Translations under genes and position numbers: made by a program
Part shown: piece by piece, positions 25,001 through 36,672 of the stretch
Position numbering within the stretch: position 1 is the first letter of the stretch
How the letters are laid out: the number at the start of each line of letters is the position of its first letter
From: Voacanga thouarsii
Lineage: Eukaryota; Streptophyta; Magnoliopsida; Gentianales; Apocynaceae
Direction: 5' to 3'
DNA length: 64,000 nucleotides
Assembly: GCA_026120185.1 (NCBI GenBank)
Contig: JANUWF010002014.1
Coordinates: 248,001-312,000, forward strand
Notes under the pieces: generated by a model
What the model was told of the DNA's origin: nothing
Databases searched by the model: none
Seen by the model: the letters and a program-made list of their open reading frames with translations, nothing else

Positions 25001-25576
25001 AAATGGTGGGAAGTTCTTTTAGTCCATTGGCAGTTATTCTCAAAGAGAATAAGCTAACGGGACCAAACTATGTGGACTGGAAGAGGAACCTGGACATAAT
25101 ACTCATAGTGGAAGAGTTTAAGTATGTCATTTATAAAACTTGCCCTGTTATCGGGGACGGTTCTACCGCTAAGGAGCGAGAGGCTGAGAAGGCTTGGAAG
25201 AAGGCTGACGAAATGGCACGCTGCTATATATTAGCCTCCATGTCTAATGTGCCCCAGTCTAAATAGGAGCACATGGCCACTGCGTATGATATAAGTCAGT
25301 CCTTAACCACGATGTTCGTGGATAAGAGCCGGCCCGCAAAGCAGGAGGATCTTCGTGTAAAACCCTACCTAAAGCTAACCCTTGGGTAAGGGGGTCGGGA
25401 TGCATATCATATTTCTTTGCATGAATATATATATTTTTGAATGATTTTATGTGCTTTAGAATTATAATTTATAGTCTAGAAGGCTTAGTTATGCTTATTG
25501 AGCAGGAAGGGTAAAATAGGAAGATAGCTTGAGGATTAAATAGGAAGAATATTTGGGAGAGAAAATAAGAACAAGA

Positions 25577-25645
25577 GTTGTTGTGGTTTAGTGGTTAGAG
25601 ATTTGGAATTAATCTCTAAGTTCTGGAGTTCAAATCCCATCATTT
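25577..25645 (+). other. tRNA-like block in giant LTR copy C (best copy)
   Basis: TGGTTTAGTGGTTAGAG fits the tRNA A-box/D-arm. A perfect 5-bp anticodon-type stem AGATT/AATCT encloses a 7-base loop (TGGAATT) whose central triplet would be GAA. GAGTTCAAATCCCAT fits the B-box/T-arm. The base before the triplet is G rather than the expected T, and acceptor and T stems pair poorly, so it is a relic rather than a working tRNA. Confidence 0.55.
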
Positions 25646-26107
25646 AAGTTTTGTCATGATTATTTTAATTTAAGGTGGAATTTTCATCCTTTGCATTCCA
25701 TAAGTAAAAATAGGAGAGTGGTCCTAAGGGAGTCATGAAGGAAATGTCCTAATGCTATTCTTATGTCCTAAAAGTATTCTTAAGGGATTCATGTCCTTTT
25801 ATTTCCTAGCTTACCCTAAATTCCTTACCAATTAAATTTGTTCAATTTATCCAAATCTATGTTTTGATTCCAGAAAATTCAACAAGGTTTATTGGCCTTT
25901 AAATTTCGAAAGTAATTCTTAAAGGATGGAGATTGGACTGAAAATAAGGAAGGGGTTAAGGAAGGTTCCCAAGAGAAATTAATCTCCATGGTTGGACCTT
26001 CAAACTCCACCCCATAGTATTCATCTTTTCCATGGAAGAAATCTAAAATTTTTCCAAATTCTTGGGCAGCCTAGCTTTCGAAAACCTTATCCATATTCCT
26101 TACTCAA

Positions 26108-27082
26108 TTGCTGCCAGAAAAAATGGACAACTCACTCAGCTTGAAGACCGAAATTCTTTGCCAAAAACTAGACTGCACAAAGCTGTGCAAAAAAAAAAAA
26201 AAATATTCTGGGCAGCTTCGATGCATAGCAGACCAAAAACAAGTTGTTTCTTCTACCAGTAAATTACCTCTGCCTTTCCTCCATATAGAAGGCCGGAAAC
26301 CAGCCTTAAAGGACCCTCCAATACCTATCCAAATCCTCTGCAAATCAGCTAGAACCTTGCAGAAAAACTGCACAACAAATTCCAGCAAACAATTTGAATC
26401 TCAACCAGAAAATTCCAGCCTTGCTCCCTCTTCAAGCCTTGTCCGAAAATCACCTCAAACTTCTGTGAGTTTACCTTTGTTCAGCCATGAACTGAACTCC
26501 ATAGCCACTCCTCAAATTTCTCCTACAATCGCTCCAATCAAACTTCCATTTGAAGTTCAAAAATTCCAGCAATTGCTCCATGAAAACACCCTTGGATTAA
26601 GCTTCCAAAAACAAAAAATTCTCCCACCATTGAACTCAAAATTTCAGCCAGCCTTATATCTCCTTCAACCCTTATTCATTTCAGCAAACCACAGCAAACC
26701 AATCGGCTCCATTGTATCTCCAAGGAACCTCCATCAATCAAACATCATTACCATATCTTTTACCTTAAAACACTATAAATTTCTCCATTTGAATTTCAAA
26801 CAACCAGATTTCTCTCTTCCCTCTAATCTGAAAATCAAAATCCCAGAACCTCCTCAATCATTAGTCCAACCCCTTCAACAATTTCGTCCAGCACTTCTCT
26901 CCAATTCTCTCCATTTTCACCAGGAACACCAAGAACACACACTACCTTTCTTCAAGCCTAAGACCACTCTAAACACCTCCAATCCCTCCCAAAAACTCCA
27001 AAACACGCCTACATACTCCCTAGATTCTATTTCTAGATTTTATAACATCAAATCTCGAAAACAAAAATTTAGAATCGGATAA
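26108..27082 (+). other. 324-codon open run inside giant LTR copy C, probably non-coding
   Basis: Open from ATG 26108 to 27082. The translation is dominated by S, L, P, K, Q and F, as expected from a C/T- and A-rich stretch poor in stop triplets. It contains no motif I recognise. It crosses the 13-base A-run as a KKKK tract. The equivalent regions of copies A, B and D are not open over the same length, so there is no sign of selection for a protein. Listed only because of its size. Confidence 0.2.
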
Positions 27083-29990
27083 AAAACCAAAATTTTCCTT
27101 GAAGTCTCAAGAACATTATCAAGGTAACCAAGAACAACTTTTGTTCATCTTCTTCCCTTCAATCTTTAACATGTCATACTAATATTCTCTCTCTCTCTCT
27201 CTCTCGGTTGAAATGGTTGCTACAACTATGGCCGTTTTCCTTCTCCTCTCTTGGACGGTTCAAGGCTCTCAAGCGTATGGATCTCCTTAAATCTTCATCA
27301 AGATAGTCATCAGCCAAGTATTTCTCTTTAACCTTCTCTTCAATTCTAAAGTTATGTCTCTTAGATGTTGATAGAAAGGGATAGAATATGATTAGGGATT
27401 GAGTATATGCTTATGTATGAAGGAGTTGAGATTAGAGCATAAGAATGTTTGGCCATGGTTAAGCTTTATGAAATTCCTTGTGGATCGATGCATGTTCTTC
27501 ATGTCTTAAGTGAGTATGAATGTTTAAGCATGCTAGATATTATGTCACCTTTGGTGAATAGGGTATTATGTTCTTATTTTCTTTGAAGCCATGAGTATGA
27601 TTATGCTTAGTAGAGATTTGGCCATGTGATAGTAGGTATGGATTTAAGCCTTTATTCATGAATAAGATAGTTTGTTGATTGATGTTGGGGTATATGTTCA
27701 TGATTCTTGTTAGCAATAGGAAAATTATGATCATGACCTTGTTGATCCTAAGTTATTTTAATTAGCCAATTTTATTACGATAATTAAATTAATACTATAT
27801 TTTCCTCCAAAGATTTTGGAAACCCTAGGAAGTTTTGGAATTGGAATATTAAATGAAATAGTGATATTTTAGCCAAATAAATGATATCTTTTGTAATATA
27901 TAAACATTTATATATGATAATTACAATAAATAAAACCTTTTATATAAATAATAATAATAGGTAAAATATTAATCTTGTAGGTCATATATTCATAAATATC
28001 ATATTTATTTGCTAATCAAGATTTAATAAAATTTATTTATTATTAATTTTATTTATTTTCTATCTATTAATTATTAATTAAGAGATTAGTAATAATTTAA
28101 TATTTACTTTAAAATTTTTATTTAAGAATGACCATTTATTAATATCACCTAGAACTTAGGATTCTTTACCAATGAAACCCTAGTTTATTTATTAACAACA
28201 ACACTCAAGATTTATTATTTGAGCCTATAACTTCTTCGTAATCATTTTACAACCCCAAATTATTTTAAAGCTAGTCTTATTTTATAAAAGCCTTTATCAT
28301 CTAGCCTTAAAGCTTAGGACATTAGGGTCATTATTGTAATAAGTTGAACTAGGATTATTTGTGGAATCGAATATAGCTTGAGTATAACCATATAACTTGT
28401 GTTTACCCCAGGCAGGGTTAGGTCAGCTTTGGAAGATTCTTGATTTTGATAAACCAAAGGATCAAGTAAGCTCCTGCATAAACTTATTTGATGACAAAAA
28501 GGTTACTATGGCAAGCCAAATGCGAAGTGTATGGATACTCATTTTGTAAATGCAATTAAGGACTATTTCCTTTCTGGTTCAGTCAAACAAATCATTTGAA
28601 AATCAAACAAGCAGTTTTACACAAACACCAAACACTTTTTAAAAACCAACTTTGACACAAATTTTAGAAACCTTTAATTGCTATTTCCAAATAAAGCAAT
28701 ATTTTATCAGTTTTCTCCCAAGTGGGACAATCAACGTTGAGTACTCAATAAAGGTAGACTACTAGGACTAGTCTTTGAAGGGTTAGGGTATGTCTCTCAG
28801 TCGGTGGCCACCTCTGAGGGGTGAGTCCTTCCTAGATAGGATGTCAGTCCAGTAGATCATGCCGGTCCGAGCTAGCAAGTTTCAGTCGTGTGGACTGTGT
28901 GTTTCCCGAGTGGACAACCGTTAAGTTTGGGTGTTGAGAAGGAGGAGTATCTCACCCGGTAGGCCAATCACCTACCCTTTTGTCAGTCTGCACAAAGTGT
29001 GGCATTCTAACCATTATATGGTTATAGGGCCCAACACGTGGTAATCCATGGCCACCCATTTGAGTGGTTGTATTTATTGTGCACCTGTATGGTTTGGAAC
29101 GTAAAACTCCACTCTTTATTTTTAATCTTATTTAATGCTTGTCAGTACTTTCTCTTATACAATTTTTACAACTTGCATACATGAACTGTTTTACTTGAAA
29201 CACTCAAAGCACACACAGGCTTACTGACATTTTTATCTCATCACCTTTTATGCCATGTTTTCAGGTCGATCCTGCTGTGGAGATGAGTAGCTAGACTTGT
29301 TGCCTGCTTTGAAGACTTTATGTTATTTATTTTATGTGTTGCTTTGAGAGATGATAGCAGTGAATTTATTTTGGAATTGTCCCTGAATTTTTGGATTGTA
29401 ATAAGTTCAATTTTAAAGTATTGTTTTATTTTCGTTTGTGTGACCTAGTTATAAAGACTTCTTGTCCTTTGGACGGGGCGACATCCTCGACCCTGTTAGG
29501 CCTAGGTAGTGGGGTGTTACACTTCGAACTATCATTAACACTAAGATGGCTGAGGGAGCATCAGTCAGAGAGCACATGCTTAAAATGATTGCTGCTTTCA
29601 AAGAAACAAAATTCTTAGGGGCTGTTATTAACCCCGAGAGCTAAGTGGACATGGTTCTCAAATCTCTACCGGGTTCCTTTACTCAGTTCAAGTTGAATTA
29701 CAACATTAACAAGTTAAACATGAGTTGAACTGAGTTTATGAAGGAACTTTAGATGGCGGAGAAGGTTATAAAGCCTCAATCTAAGGCTATGATTGCTAAG
29801 GCTTCTTCCTCTAAAATTGGGCCCAAGCCCAGAATATTCAAAAGGAAGAAGGGAAACATAGTGGCCTACCCAAGACTCACCCAAAGATAAACCCAAGGGT
29901 AAGTGCTTCAAATGTGGATTGAAGGGACACTGGAAAAAGGAGTGTCCAGATCTTCAAGCCAAGAAAAACCCCATAGGTAATATTTTCTAT

Positions 29991-31384
29991 CTAGAGTCAA
30001 TATCAATGGTTAGGTCAACTTCCACTTGGATTGTTGATTTAGGAGCCACTGATCACATCTGTAACTCCTTGCAGGGGTTTAGAAATATTAGAAGACTCCA
30101 GAAGGGCGAACATGGACTACGCGTAGGAAATAGAGCACAAGTCTGGGCCTTTGAAATGGGAGAGCTGTGTCTTACATTTTATTGTAATAGAATAGTGGTT
30201 TTAAGAGATATTTTATATGTACCTAGATTTCAACAGAATTTGATTTCAGTTGCGAAACTAATCAAGGATATTATGTATCTTTCCATTCTAGTATATCTAT
30301 CAGTAGAGATGGTGAAATTTTATGTACTGGGCATATGTATGGAAATTTATTCTTCTTAGACCATATTAACAATCAATTAAATAATGCTCAATCTGAACCT
30401 TTAATAAGGAAGAGGAAGACCAATGTCAATGACTCGTATTTTTGGCATCTAAGGTTGGGTCATATCAACTCAACCAGGATTCAGAGGTTAATCCATGATA
30501 GGCCTTTGGGCTCATTGAGATTGGAAAATTGGCCTCAGTGTGAATCCTACCTAATGGGAAAGATGACCAAATGGTTATTTACCCCTAAGGCGGATAGAGC
30601 CAAGGAGATATTGAGTCTTGTTCATACTGATGTGTATGGTCCCTTGTCTACACTAGCTAGAAGGGGTTTTGAGTACTTCATCATTTTCACGAATGATTGT
30701 ACAAGGTTTGATTTTATTTACCTGATGAGATGCAAGTCTAACTCTTTTGACAAGATCAAGGAATTTAAGGATGAAGTGGAGCATCGGATCGATAAATTGA
30801 CCAAAACCTTATGATCGGATTGTGGTGGAGAGTACCTCCTTGGTGAATTCAAGGACTACATGGTACATCATGGAATAGTATCCCAACTCTCTGCACCAGG
30901 GACACCCCCGCAGAACAGAGTAGCTGAGAAAAGGAATAAGACATTGATGGAAATAGTCCGAAGCATGATGTCTCATACTACTCTTCTAGTGACTTGTTAG
31001 GGATATGCCCTAGAAACAGTGGCATACATTCTGAACTTGGTGCCTTCAAAGTTAGTGCCTGGGACTCCCTATGAGATATGGACTGGGCGTAAGCCAAGTC
31101 TGAATCTTCTCAGGATATGGGGTTGTCCAGCTTATGCACTGGTCAAGGGAGATAAGTTGGAACCAAGATCAGAATTATACTATTTTGTTGGGTATCCAAA
31201 AGGGACAAAGGGTGGTTACTTTTATCATCCTAAGGAGCGAAAAGTACTGATAAGTACCAATGCTAGATACTTAGAGGATGGTCAGAGTACTTCCACGAAA
31301 GGTTCAACTAGGTTGGAACTTGAGGAGAAATTATCTTCAGAATCAACTTCTTCTGATCCGATTGTGGAACAAGAAAAGGCATAG
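29991..31384 (+). pseudogene. pol: Copia-3 pol, protease and integrase part, broken
   Basis: Protease: TWIVDLGATDHI near 30036-30060; the usual DSGAT triad reads DLGAT. A frame change falls between about 30260 and 30335. Integrase: WHLRLGHIN near 30443, the second zinc pair reads CESY instead of the CESC seen in copia-4, then HTDVYGPL (30622), SDCGGEY (about 30818, just after a TGA at 30812) and the VAEKRN glutamate (about 30920). Further stops at about 30998 (TAG) and 31382 (TAG). The C-terminal IN region KGTKGGYFYHP lies near 31200-31235. Function would be polyprotein cleavage and cDNA integration. Confidence 0.88.
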
Positions 31385-33057
31385 CCTCAAGAGCCTATAT
31401 AATTGGAGCCTCGTCGTAGTGGGAGAGTGTCTAGGGTTCCAGAAAGATGGACTGGAGAAGTTTTCAAGCTAGTCTCCGACCATCAGGAACAAGACCCCAC
31501 TAGATACGAGGAGGCTATTGCTGATGCCGATGCAAATATATGGCATGAAGCAATGAAAGCTGAGATTGAGTCTATGGTTTGGGATCTTGTAGCTTCACCT
31601 AAAGGGATAAAACCCATTGGGTGTAAGTGGGTATACAAGAGGAATAGGGGAGTAGATGGGAAGGTGGAAACCTTGAATGCTAGGCTTGTGGCGAAAGGGT
31701 AAACTCAGGAAGAGGGAATCAATTATGAGGAAACTTTTTTCCCGGTAGCCATGCTTAAGTCAATCCGTATCCTCCTTGCCATGGCATGTCATTATGACTA
31801 CGAGATATGGTAAATAGATGTCAAAACGGCATTTTTGAATGGCCATCTTAGTGAAGACATCTATATGTCCCAACTGGAAAGCTTTATTGCTAAAGGCCAA
31901 GAACATATGGTTTGCAAGCTTAAGAAGTCCATTTATGGACTTAAGCAGGCATCGAGAGCATGGAACATTCATTTTGTCGAGACTGTAAAATCTTATGGTT
32001 TTACTCAAAACGAGGATGAACCATGTGTGTACAGGAAACTTGAAAGCATTAATGTGATTTTTCTTGTTATATATGTCGATGGCATTCTACTTATTGGAAA
32101 TGATGTAGGGTTATTGTCATCTATAAAGGTTTGGTTGTCTAGTCAATACAGTATGAAGGACTTGGAAAAAGCCAGTTACATTCTCGGGATTAGGCTTCTT
32201 ATAAATAGGAAGCAGAGAATGTTAAGACTATCCCAAGCGGCATACATTAACAAGATGCAGGCTAAGTATAACATAGACTCATGCAAGGGAGATCTAACTC
32301 CTAGCAGACATGAGTTGTTATTTTATTCAAGGGACTGTCCTAAGTGTTAAGAAGAAAATGATAGAATGAGTACGTTTCCCTGTGCTTCGGTTGTGGAAAG
32401 TCTCATGTATGCCATGCTGTGTACTAGGCTAGATATCTACTTTACCGTAGGCTTGGTTAGCAGATATCAGTCAAACCCTAGGGAGGTTCATTGCTAAGCT
32501 GTAAAGCATATTCTCAAATACCTCAAGGGAATGAGAGATTATATGCTGCTTTATAGGGCTGATGACTTGGTTCCTACAGGATACATAGACTCAGACTTCC
32601 AGATGGATAAGGATGAAAGAAAATTCACTAATGGATATGTCTTCACCTTGTCTGGAGGAGCCATTTCATGGAGGAGTATCAAGCAATCTTGCATTGCTGA
32701 CTCAACCATGGAAGCTGAGTATATGGCAACTTTGGAGGCATCTAAGGAAGCAGTCTGGCACTGAACGTTCCTTTCAAAAATTGGAGTCGTACCACATATA
32801 GACAGGCCAATTGTGATGTATTGTGACAACACTGGAGTAGTATTGCAATCAAAAGAACCCAGGAACCATAAGAAGGGAAGCACATTGAGAGGAAGTACTA
32901 CCTGATTCGGGATTGTATCCAGAGACGGGAAGTCGTGGTGGAACAAATTGCCTCAGAGAACAATCTAGTAGATCTATTCACCAAGCCTTTAGCTGGGAGA
33001 GTCTTCAAGAGACACGTAAATGCCATAGGGGTGGGCACCTACGGACTTACTTAGTCT
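31385..33057 (+). pseudogene. pol: Copia-3 pol, reverse transcriptase and RNase H part, broken
   Basis: Continues the same frame. RT: MEPRRSGRVSRVPERW at 31403, KPIGCKWVYKRN near 31610, DVKTAFLNGHL near 31818, KSIYGLKQASRAWN near 31925. The catalytic box is IYVDG where YVDD is expected (near 32070), removing the second catalytic aspartate. RNase H: MEAEYMATLEASKEAVWH near 32709. Stops at 31700, 31811, 32348, about 32496 and 32762; a one-base frame change near 32870. Ends with a VGTYGLT-type terminus, then the polypurine tract. Confidence 0.88.
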
Positions 33058-33064
33058 TAGAGTG

Positions 33065-33076
33065 CAAGTAGGAGAT
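33065..33076 (+). other. Polypurine tract of copia-3
   Basis: CAAGTAGGAGAT directly before the 3' LTR start TGTTAGG. The same phrase precedes the LTRs of copia-1 (about 13674) and copia-4 (about 51188). Confidence 0.8.
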
Positions 33077-34739
33077 TGTTAGGAAATATGCCCTCTTAGA
33101 CTAGGTTTCTGATGTAAACATCGAATGTTTTAATAAAAGAATTTATTTTTATAAATTGTTTATGAATTTACATTTTTATTTGTGCCCATTTACGTTTAGA
33201 AAAGACCCATTGTGTTTAAGTAGTCAATGTGAATGGTGGTCTTTCATAATAAGGTATAGATCACGGGTTACTTAACACATAAATGTTTGTTCTTAACTGA
33301 TTGATGAGAATGGGAATCTCATTATGTCTAGGTTATTATGTTATGAATTCTAAATGGAGAATGGCTTACCTTTAGCTAATAAGTAGTCCACTTGCTTCAT
33401 GACATAAGCGTATTTCGAATGCGTAGAACAGGACCAGTAGTGGTGGTTTCTTAAAGTAGTATATGGTAGAAATCTAGACTACTATAGCTACAGCGTGGAC
33501 TAGTACTCTATGACTTGAGTAAAAATCGACTGTCTGATGAAGCTAGAAGCATGTATTTTGATATGCTATAGTTGAGGTTTTATCATAGGACCAATATACT
33601 TGCATGTTGTGTATGTATGACTAGTTAGTTAAGACAGACTTATACAAGATAGTTTTTATACTATATCGCCCCTTATGGTTGTCTGAATGATCTTAATATC
33701 CAGGGCCTTGGGAAACATGAATTGGATGTTTGCTTTAGGGTTGCTTCCTTGGAAAGCGGAAACAATCCAGGAAGTTGTGGATCATTGGACTAGAAGCCTA
33801 AAGATGGTAAATGTCATTTAGATATGTGTTAGTACATTTCTTCCTCTCTAATGAACGTCGATGTATATATGGGTATTTTAGTCATTTCACGTATAGGTCG
33901 AAGACTTTGCTAAGTTAGCATTGTCGTTGAGGTCAATATTTTCTTATGGTGATATTAGAAAATATTTAAAATGCAAAATACAGCTATTTATATGACAAGG
34001 GTATTTTGGTCATTTTAGTAGCTAAGGCGGTGTGTCTTTCAGTCTCTGGTATAGACCGTGAGTCCTAATTATATATAGGCTAAGAAATTGGTCTTAAATT
34101 AAATTAAATGAAATTTATTTTATTTAAGTAGTCTGATTTAATTATTAGGCTAGAATAAAATAAAGCTCCATGGAGAGAGAGAATTAATTAAATTAATTTG
34201 GTGGGTTAATTAATTGTTCAGGGCTTTGGCCCAATTTGAATAATTAAAGATTGACCTAGGACTAAACTAATATAGGCTTGTTAATTGGACTACTTTATTT
34301 GGGCTGAAAAATTAATTATTTATTGGGCTATTTATTTAGTTCTAATTAGAATAATTAATTTAGTCCAAAAGGCTAAACTAAGAGGCTAATGGGTTAACCC
34401 AGTTTAACCTAGGATTTTATTTAGGTTAAACTGGAGAATAAAGAAGTACGTTATTTTTCTTCCTCTTCTTAGGGTTGAAAAAATTCTACGTTGATTATTC
34501 TTCTCCCTCTTTGAGCAAGAAAAACGTATAGCCCCTTTCTCTCTCTCGAAAATATTCCTTAGCCCTGTGAGTTGTTCACCAAATGGGATTAGGCAGGCCA
34601 TATATTGGAAGATCGAGAGGTTGGCGTTCACATACATGCACAGACTGAGTAGGAGGCTTGCAGGAATTGCACCAGAGGTTTCCACCAACGCACCTACCCC
34701 AGTTCCACACATTTCGGTCCAACCAATTCTGAAAACGAG
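33077..34739 (+). repeat. 3' LTR of copia-3, 3'-truncated
   Basis: Begins TGTTAGGAAATATGCCC and matches the 5' LTR without insertion A, so A arrived after copia-3. Homology stops after GAAAACGAG at about 34739, roughly 190 bp short of the LTR end. The junction leads into a 15-base direct repeat (GTCTGGTAAAGCTAA at 34743 and 34814). Confidence 0.85.
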
Positions 34740-34934
34740 GGAGTCTGGTAAAGCTAAGATTTGAGTAGGGTACTGCATGGACGAGTACCCTACGACTTGA
34801 GTATAAGTTGGTAGTCTGGTAAAGCTAAACTTGTGCACTTTGATGTATGATGGGTATGGTCTTAACACACGACCAATAATCTTGTACATTAGGTGTACAA
34901 GATCAATTTTTTATATTTCACTTAGTTAAGATAT
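34740..34934 (+). repeat. Copia-1 3' LTR, second piece (between copia-3 and solo LTR)
   Basis: Resembles the middle of the copia-3 LTR (GGACGAGTACCCTACGACTT, GACTTGAGTATAAG..., TTAGTTAAGATA). It is interrupted at 34934 and resumes at 36673. Assignment to copia-1 is inference from order and homology. Confidence 0.6.
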
Positions 34935-36667
34935 TGTTAGTGTTATGCCATAGAGGCAATCACTTATACATTGTATATGACACATTTTATTTTAATAAAA
35001 GGAATTATTTATCTTACAGTTTCTTTTGTTTACTTTTAAGTAATATAACTGTTCGATAAAGTCCCTAGTACAACACTGTGTTAAGAAAATCATGATAGAG
35101 ATCATGATATGAGATTCCTACTACACTGGATAGTGTTAGTACTTAAATAATCCCTAGTCATAGTATTAATGAGACAGGACATCATTAATACATTAAGACT
35201 AGCATGTGTTAGACTTCCTGATTTGATCAGGTGGTAGTTCTCATATCCGTAAGTATTGAGATATTCAAAGTTAAGACATGGATGCTTGCTAATGGAACAA
35301 GTTCATTGGATGACATAGCTTTGAGATAATCATATGGATAACTATTTAGTGCTAGTGATATAATCTTAATATACCAAACATGCAAGTATCCTTAAACTTA
35401 AGATCTCCAAGGTACATTGTTTGCTGGGCATTGTACTTTGATTCCAATCTCCGGAACTCGATCGAGGGCCGCCCACGGGATGGATATTGGGTACATTGTG
35501 AGGTAAACGAAAGTAGTTGAGAGGGTCAATAAAAGATTCACCATTCCTAATAGTAGGGGCGAATATCTCACAGCCACTTGTAGGAATTACTCCTAGAGAT
35601 GTCCTTGGCCAAGGCATATGTGTATTGGAAATAGTTCCAATTGATACACATCTAGAGTTGTGGGTTCCTAGTACAAGTACTATTTTATTCGAGCCAAAAT
35701 TAATTCTGGAGGGAGTTGGCACTAATTTCGTACTCCAAACTGAATGAGATATTGTATGGTGAAATGAGTTAATTGCACTGAAGTTTGTTATTGAAGGGTT
35801 CATGTCAAGCCACTTGACTTCCTGGACTCTTAGGTGGTCATGATGTGTTGCTAGATACCGCTCATGATTTGGGAATATGGGTTTATTAATTGATGCATTA
35901 ATAAACTAATCCTGATTAGAATTAATAGGATTAATTCTAATTAATTATGGATTATTAATCTCAAAGACGTTTGGATTAATTCATGTTCTCTACCAATTGA
36001 TTGGGAAACCTAATAGGTCACACACAATAGAGGATTATATACTCAAGATGTTATTTGATAACATAGCGGGGTTAAATTGAGAGAAAGAGAAGTTGTTGTG
36101 GACAAATTATAATTAGTTATAATTTGTGGTCTAAATTATAATTGTGAGAACTTGATGTTTCCAATTACAATTAGGAAATTCTAACTGTTTTAGAATTCTG
36201 GGATGGTGGATTTTTCAGCAAGTTTTTCGTGTGACATATAGAAGAGACACGAAACCCTAGTTAACATACAATATACGAAATCTCCAACCCTAGACACACA
36301 ACTAACGTTCTTCTCTCTTTCTCGTTTTGCTGAAAACGTGAAACAGCCCTAGCCGCCACATTTTTCTGCTACCATAGGATATTTTAGTGCTTGTGTATTC
36401 CTCTGTGTGGATTACTATTAAAGATAATCACATATTATGATTATAGTGGTTAGACGTTCGACTCTCGTGAAGTTGGATCAAGAGGATTGCTGGAACGCGT
36501 CTCAACTTGAAGAAGAAATTTTGTTTTTCAAACGATCAAACAAAGGTAAAAATCTATTACCTTTATTATCTTTATGTCTTGTTTTCCACACATAGGCGGG
36601 TCCTGGGATGGTATTTCATTTTATTTTCGGCTACGCTGTATAGGATACGAGCCTGAGATACCTAACA
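34935..36667 (+). mobile_element. Solo Angela-like LTR, TSD GATAT
   Basis: 1,733 bp. Starts TGTTAGTGTTATGCCATAG, ends ATACCTAACA, with 6-bp inverted ends TGTTAG/CTAACA. GATAT is duplicated at 34930-34934 and 36668-36672. The start and the 1.7-kb length resemble Angela/BARE LTRs, but the body differs from copia-1, -3 and -4. No internal region is attached, so it is a solo LTR. An open 145-codon minus-strand run inside is not credible as a gene. Confidence 0.9.
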
Positions 36668-36672
36668 GATAT

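Larger units (their letters stand above)
20196..25002 (+). other. Copia-3 leader, split by giant LTR copy D
   Basis: Long untranslated leader (20196-20910 and 24096-25002). Its first part matches the copia-4 leader after 41425 (AAATATAGGAARCATGC, ATCATGTAAGCCCA). Its second part matches 46800-47456 (GGGTCCCC..., GTGAACCCGTATAGGATG). No frame in it resembles a protein. Confidence 0.75.
25356..29521 (+). mobile_element. Giant LTR copy C (solo LTR), TSD CTTCG
   Basis: 4,166 bp. Starts TGTAAAACCCT and ends GGGGTGTTACA. CTTCG is duplicated at 25351-25355 and 29522-29526, and gag coding sequence continues across. Its 3' third matches copy E almost phrase for phrase. It contains a tRNA-like block, a poly-A run (26190-26203), a CT run and a 324-codon open run. 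Confidence 0.92.
25003..29990 (+). pseudogene. gag: Copia-3 gag, interrupted by giant LTR copy C
   Basis: Starts MVGSSFSPLAVILKENKLTG at 25003; an LxGxNYxxW-type motif (TGPNYVDWKRNLD) follows, typical of copia gag N-termini. An in-frame TAG lies at 25264-25266, and the frame runs to 25355, where copy C is inserted. It resumes after 29526 (MAEGASVREHMLKMI) with further stops and ends with a CCHC knuckle (CFKCGLKGHWKKEC, 29904-29945) followed by protease. It would encode the particle protein; it is destroyed both by stops and by a 4.17-kb insertion. Confidence 0.87.
14022..34739 (+). mobile_element. Copia-3: Angela/BARE-like Ty1/copia element carrying three nested giant LTRs
   Basis: LTRs start TGTTACGAAATATGCCC and TGTTAGGAAATATGCCC, very like the TGTTGGAAATATGCCC start known from the Angela/BARE lineage. 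The order is 5' LTR, tRNA-Met primer site, long leader, gag, pol and 3' LTR. Without its nested insertions it is about 9.1 kb. Insertions of 4.31, 3.18 and 4.17 kb, each with its own 5-bp duplication, lie in the 5' LTR, leader and gag. The 3' LTR lacks its last 360 bp or so, and no matching target duplication of ATTAG (14017-14021) is seen at 34740, so the right edge was lost by deletion. The 5' and 3' LTRs are well diverged, chiefly by transitions, so it is not recent. Confidence 0.87.

Noticed and set aside
25577..25645. A functional tRNA gene (GAA anticodon)
   Set aside because: Acceptor and T stems do not pair, the base before the triplet is wrong, and the block is repeated inside decaying LTRs.
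35366..35803. 145-codon minus-strand run
   Set aside because: Entirely inside a solo LTR with intact target duplications; overlapped by a plus-strand run of similar quality.
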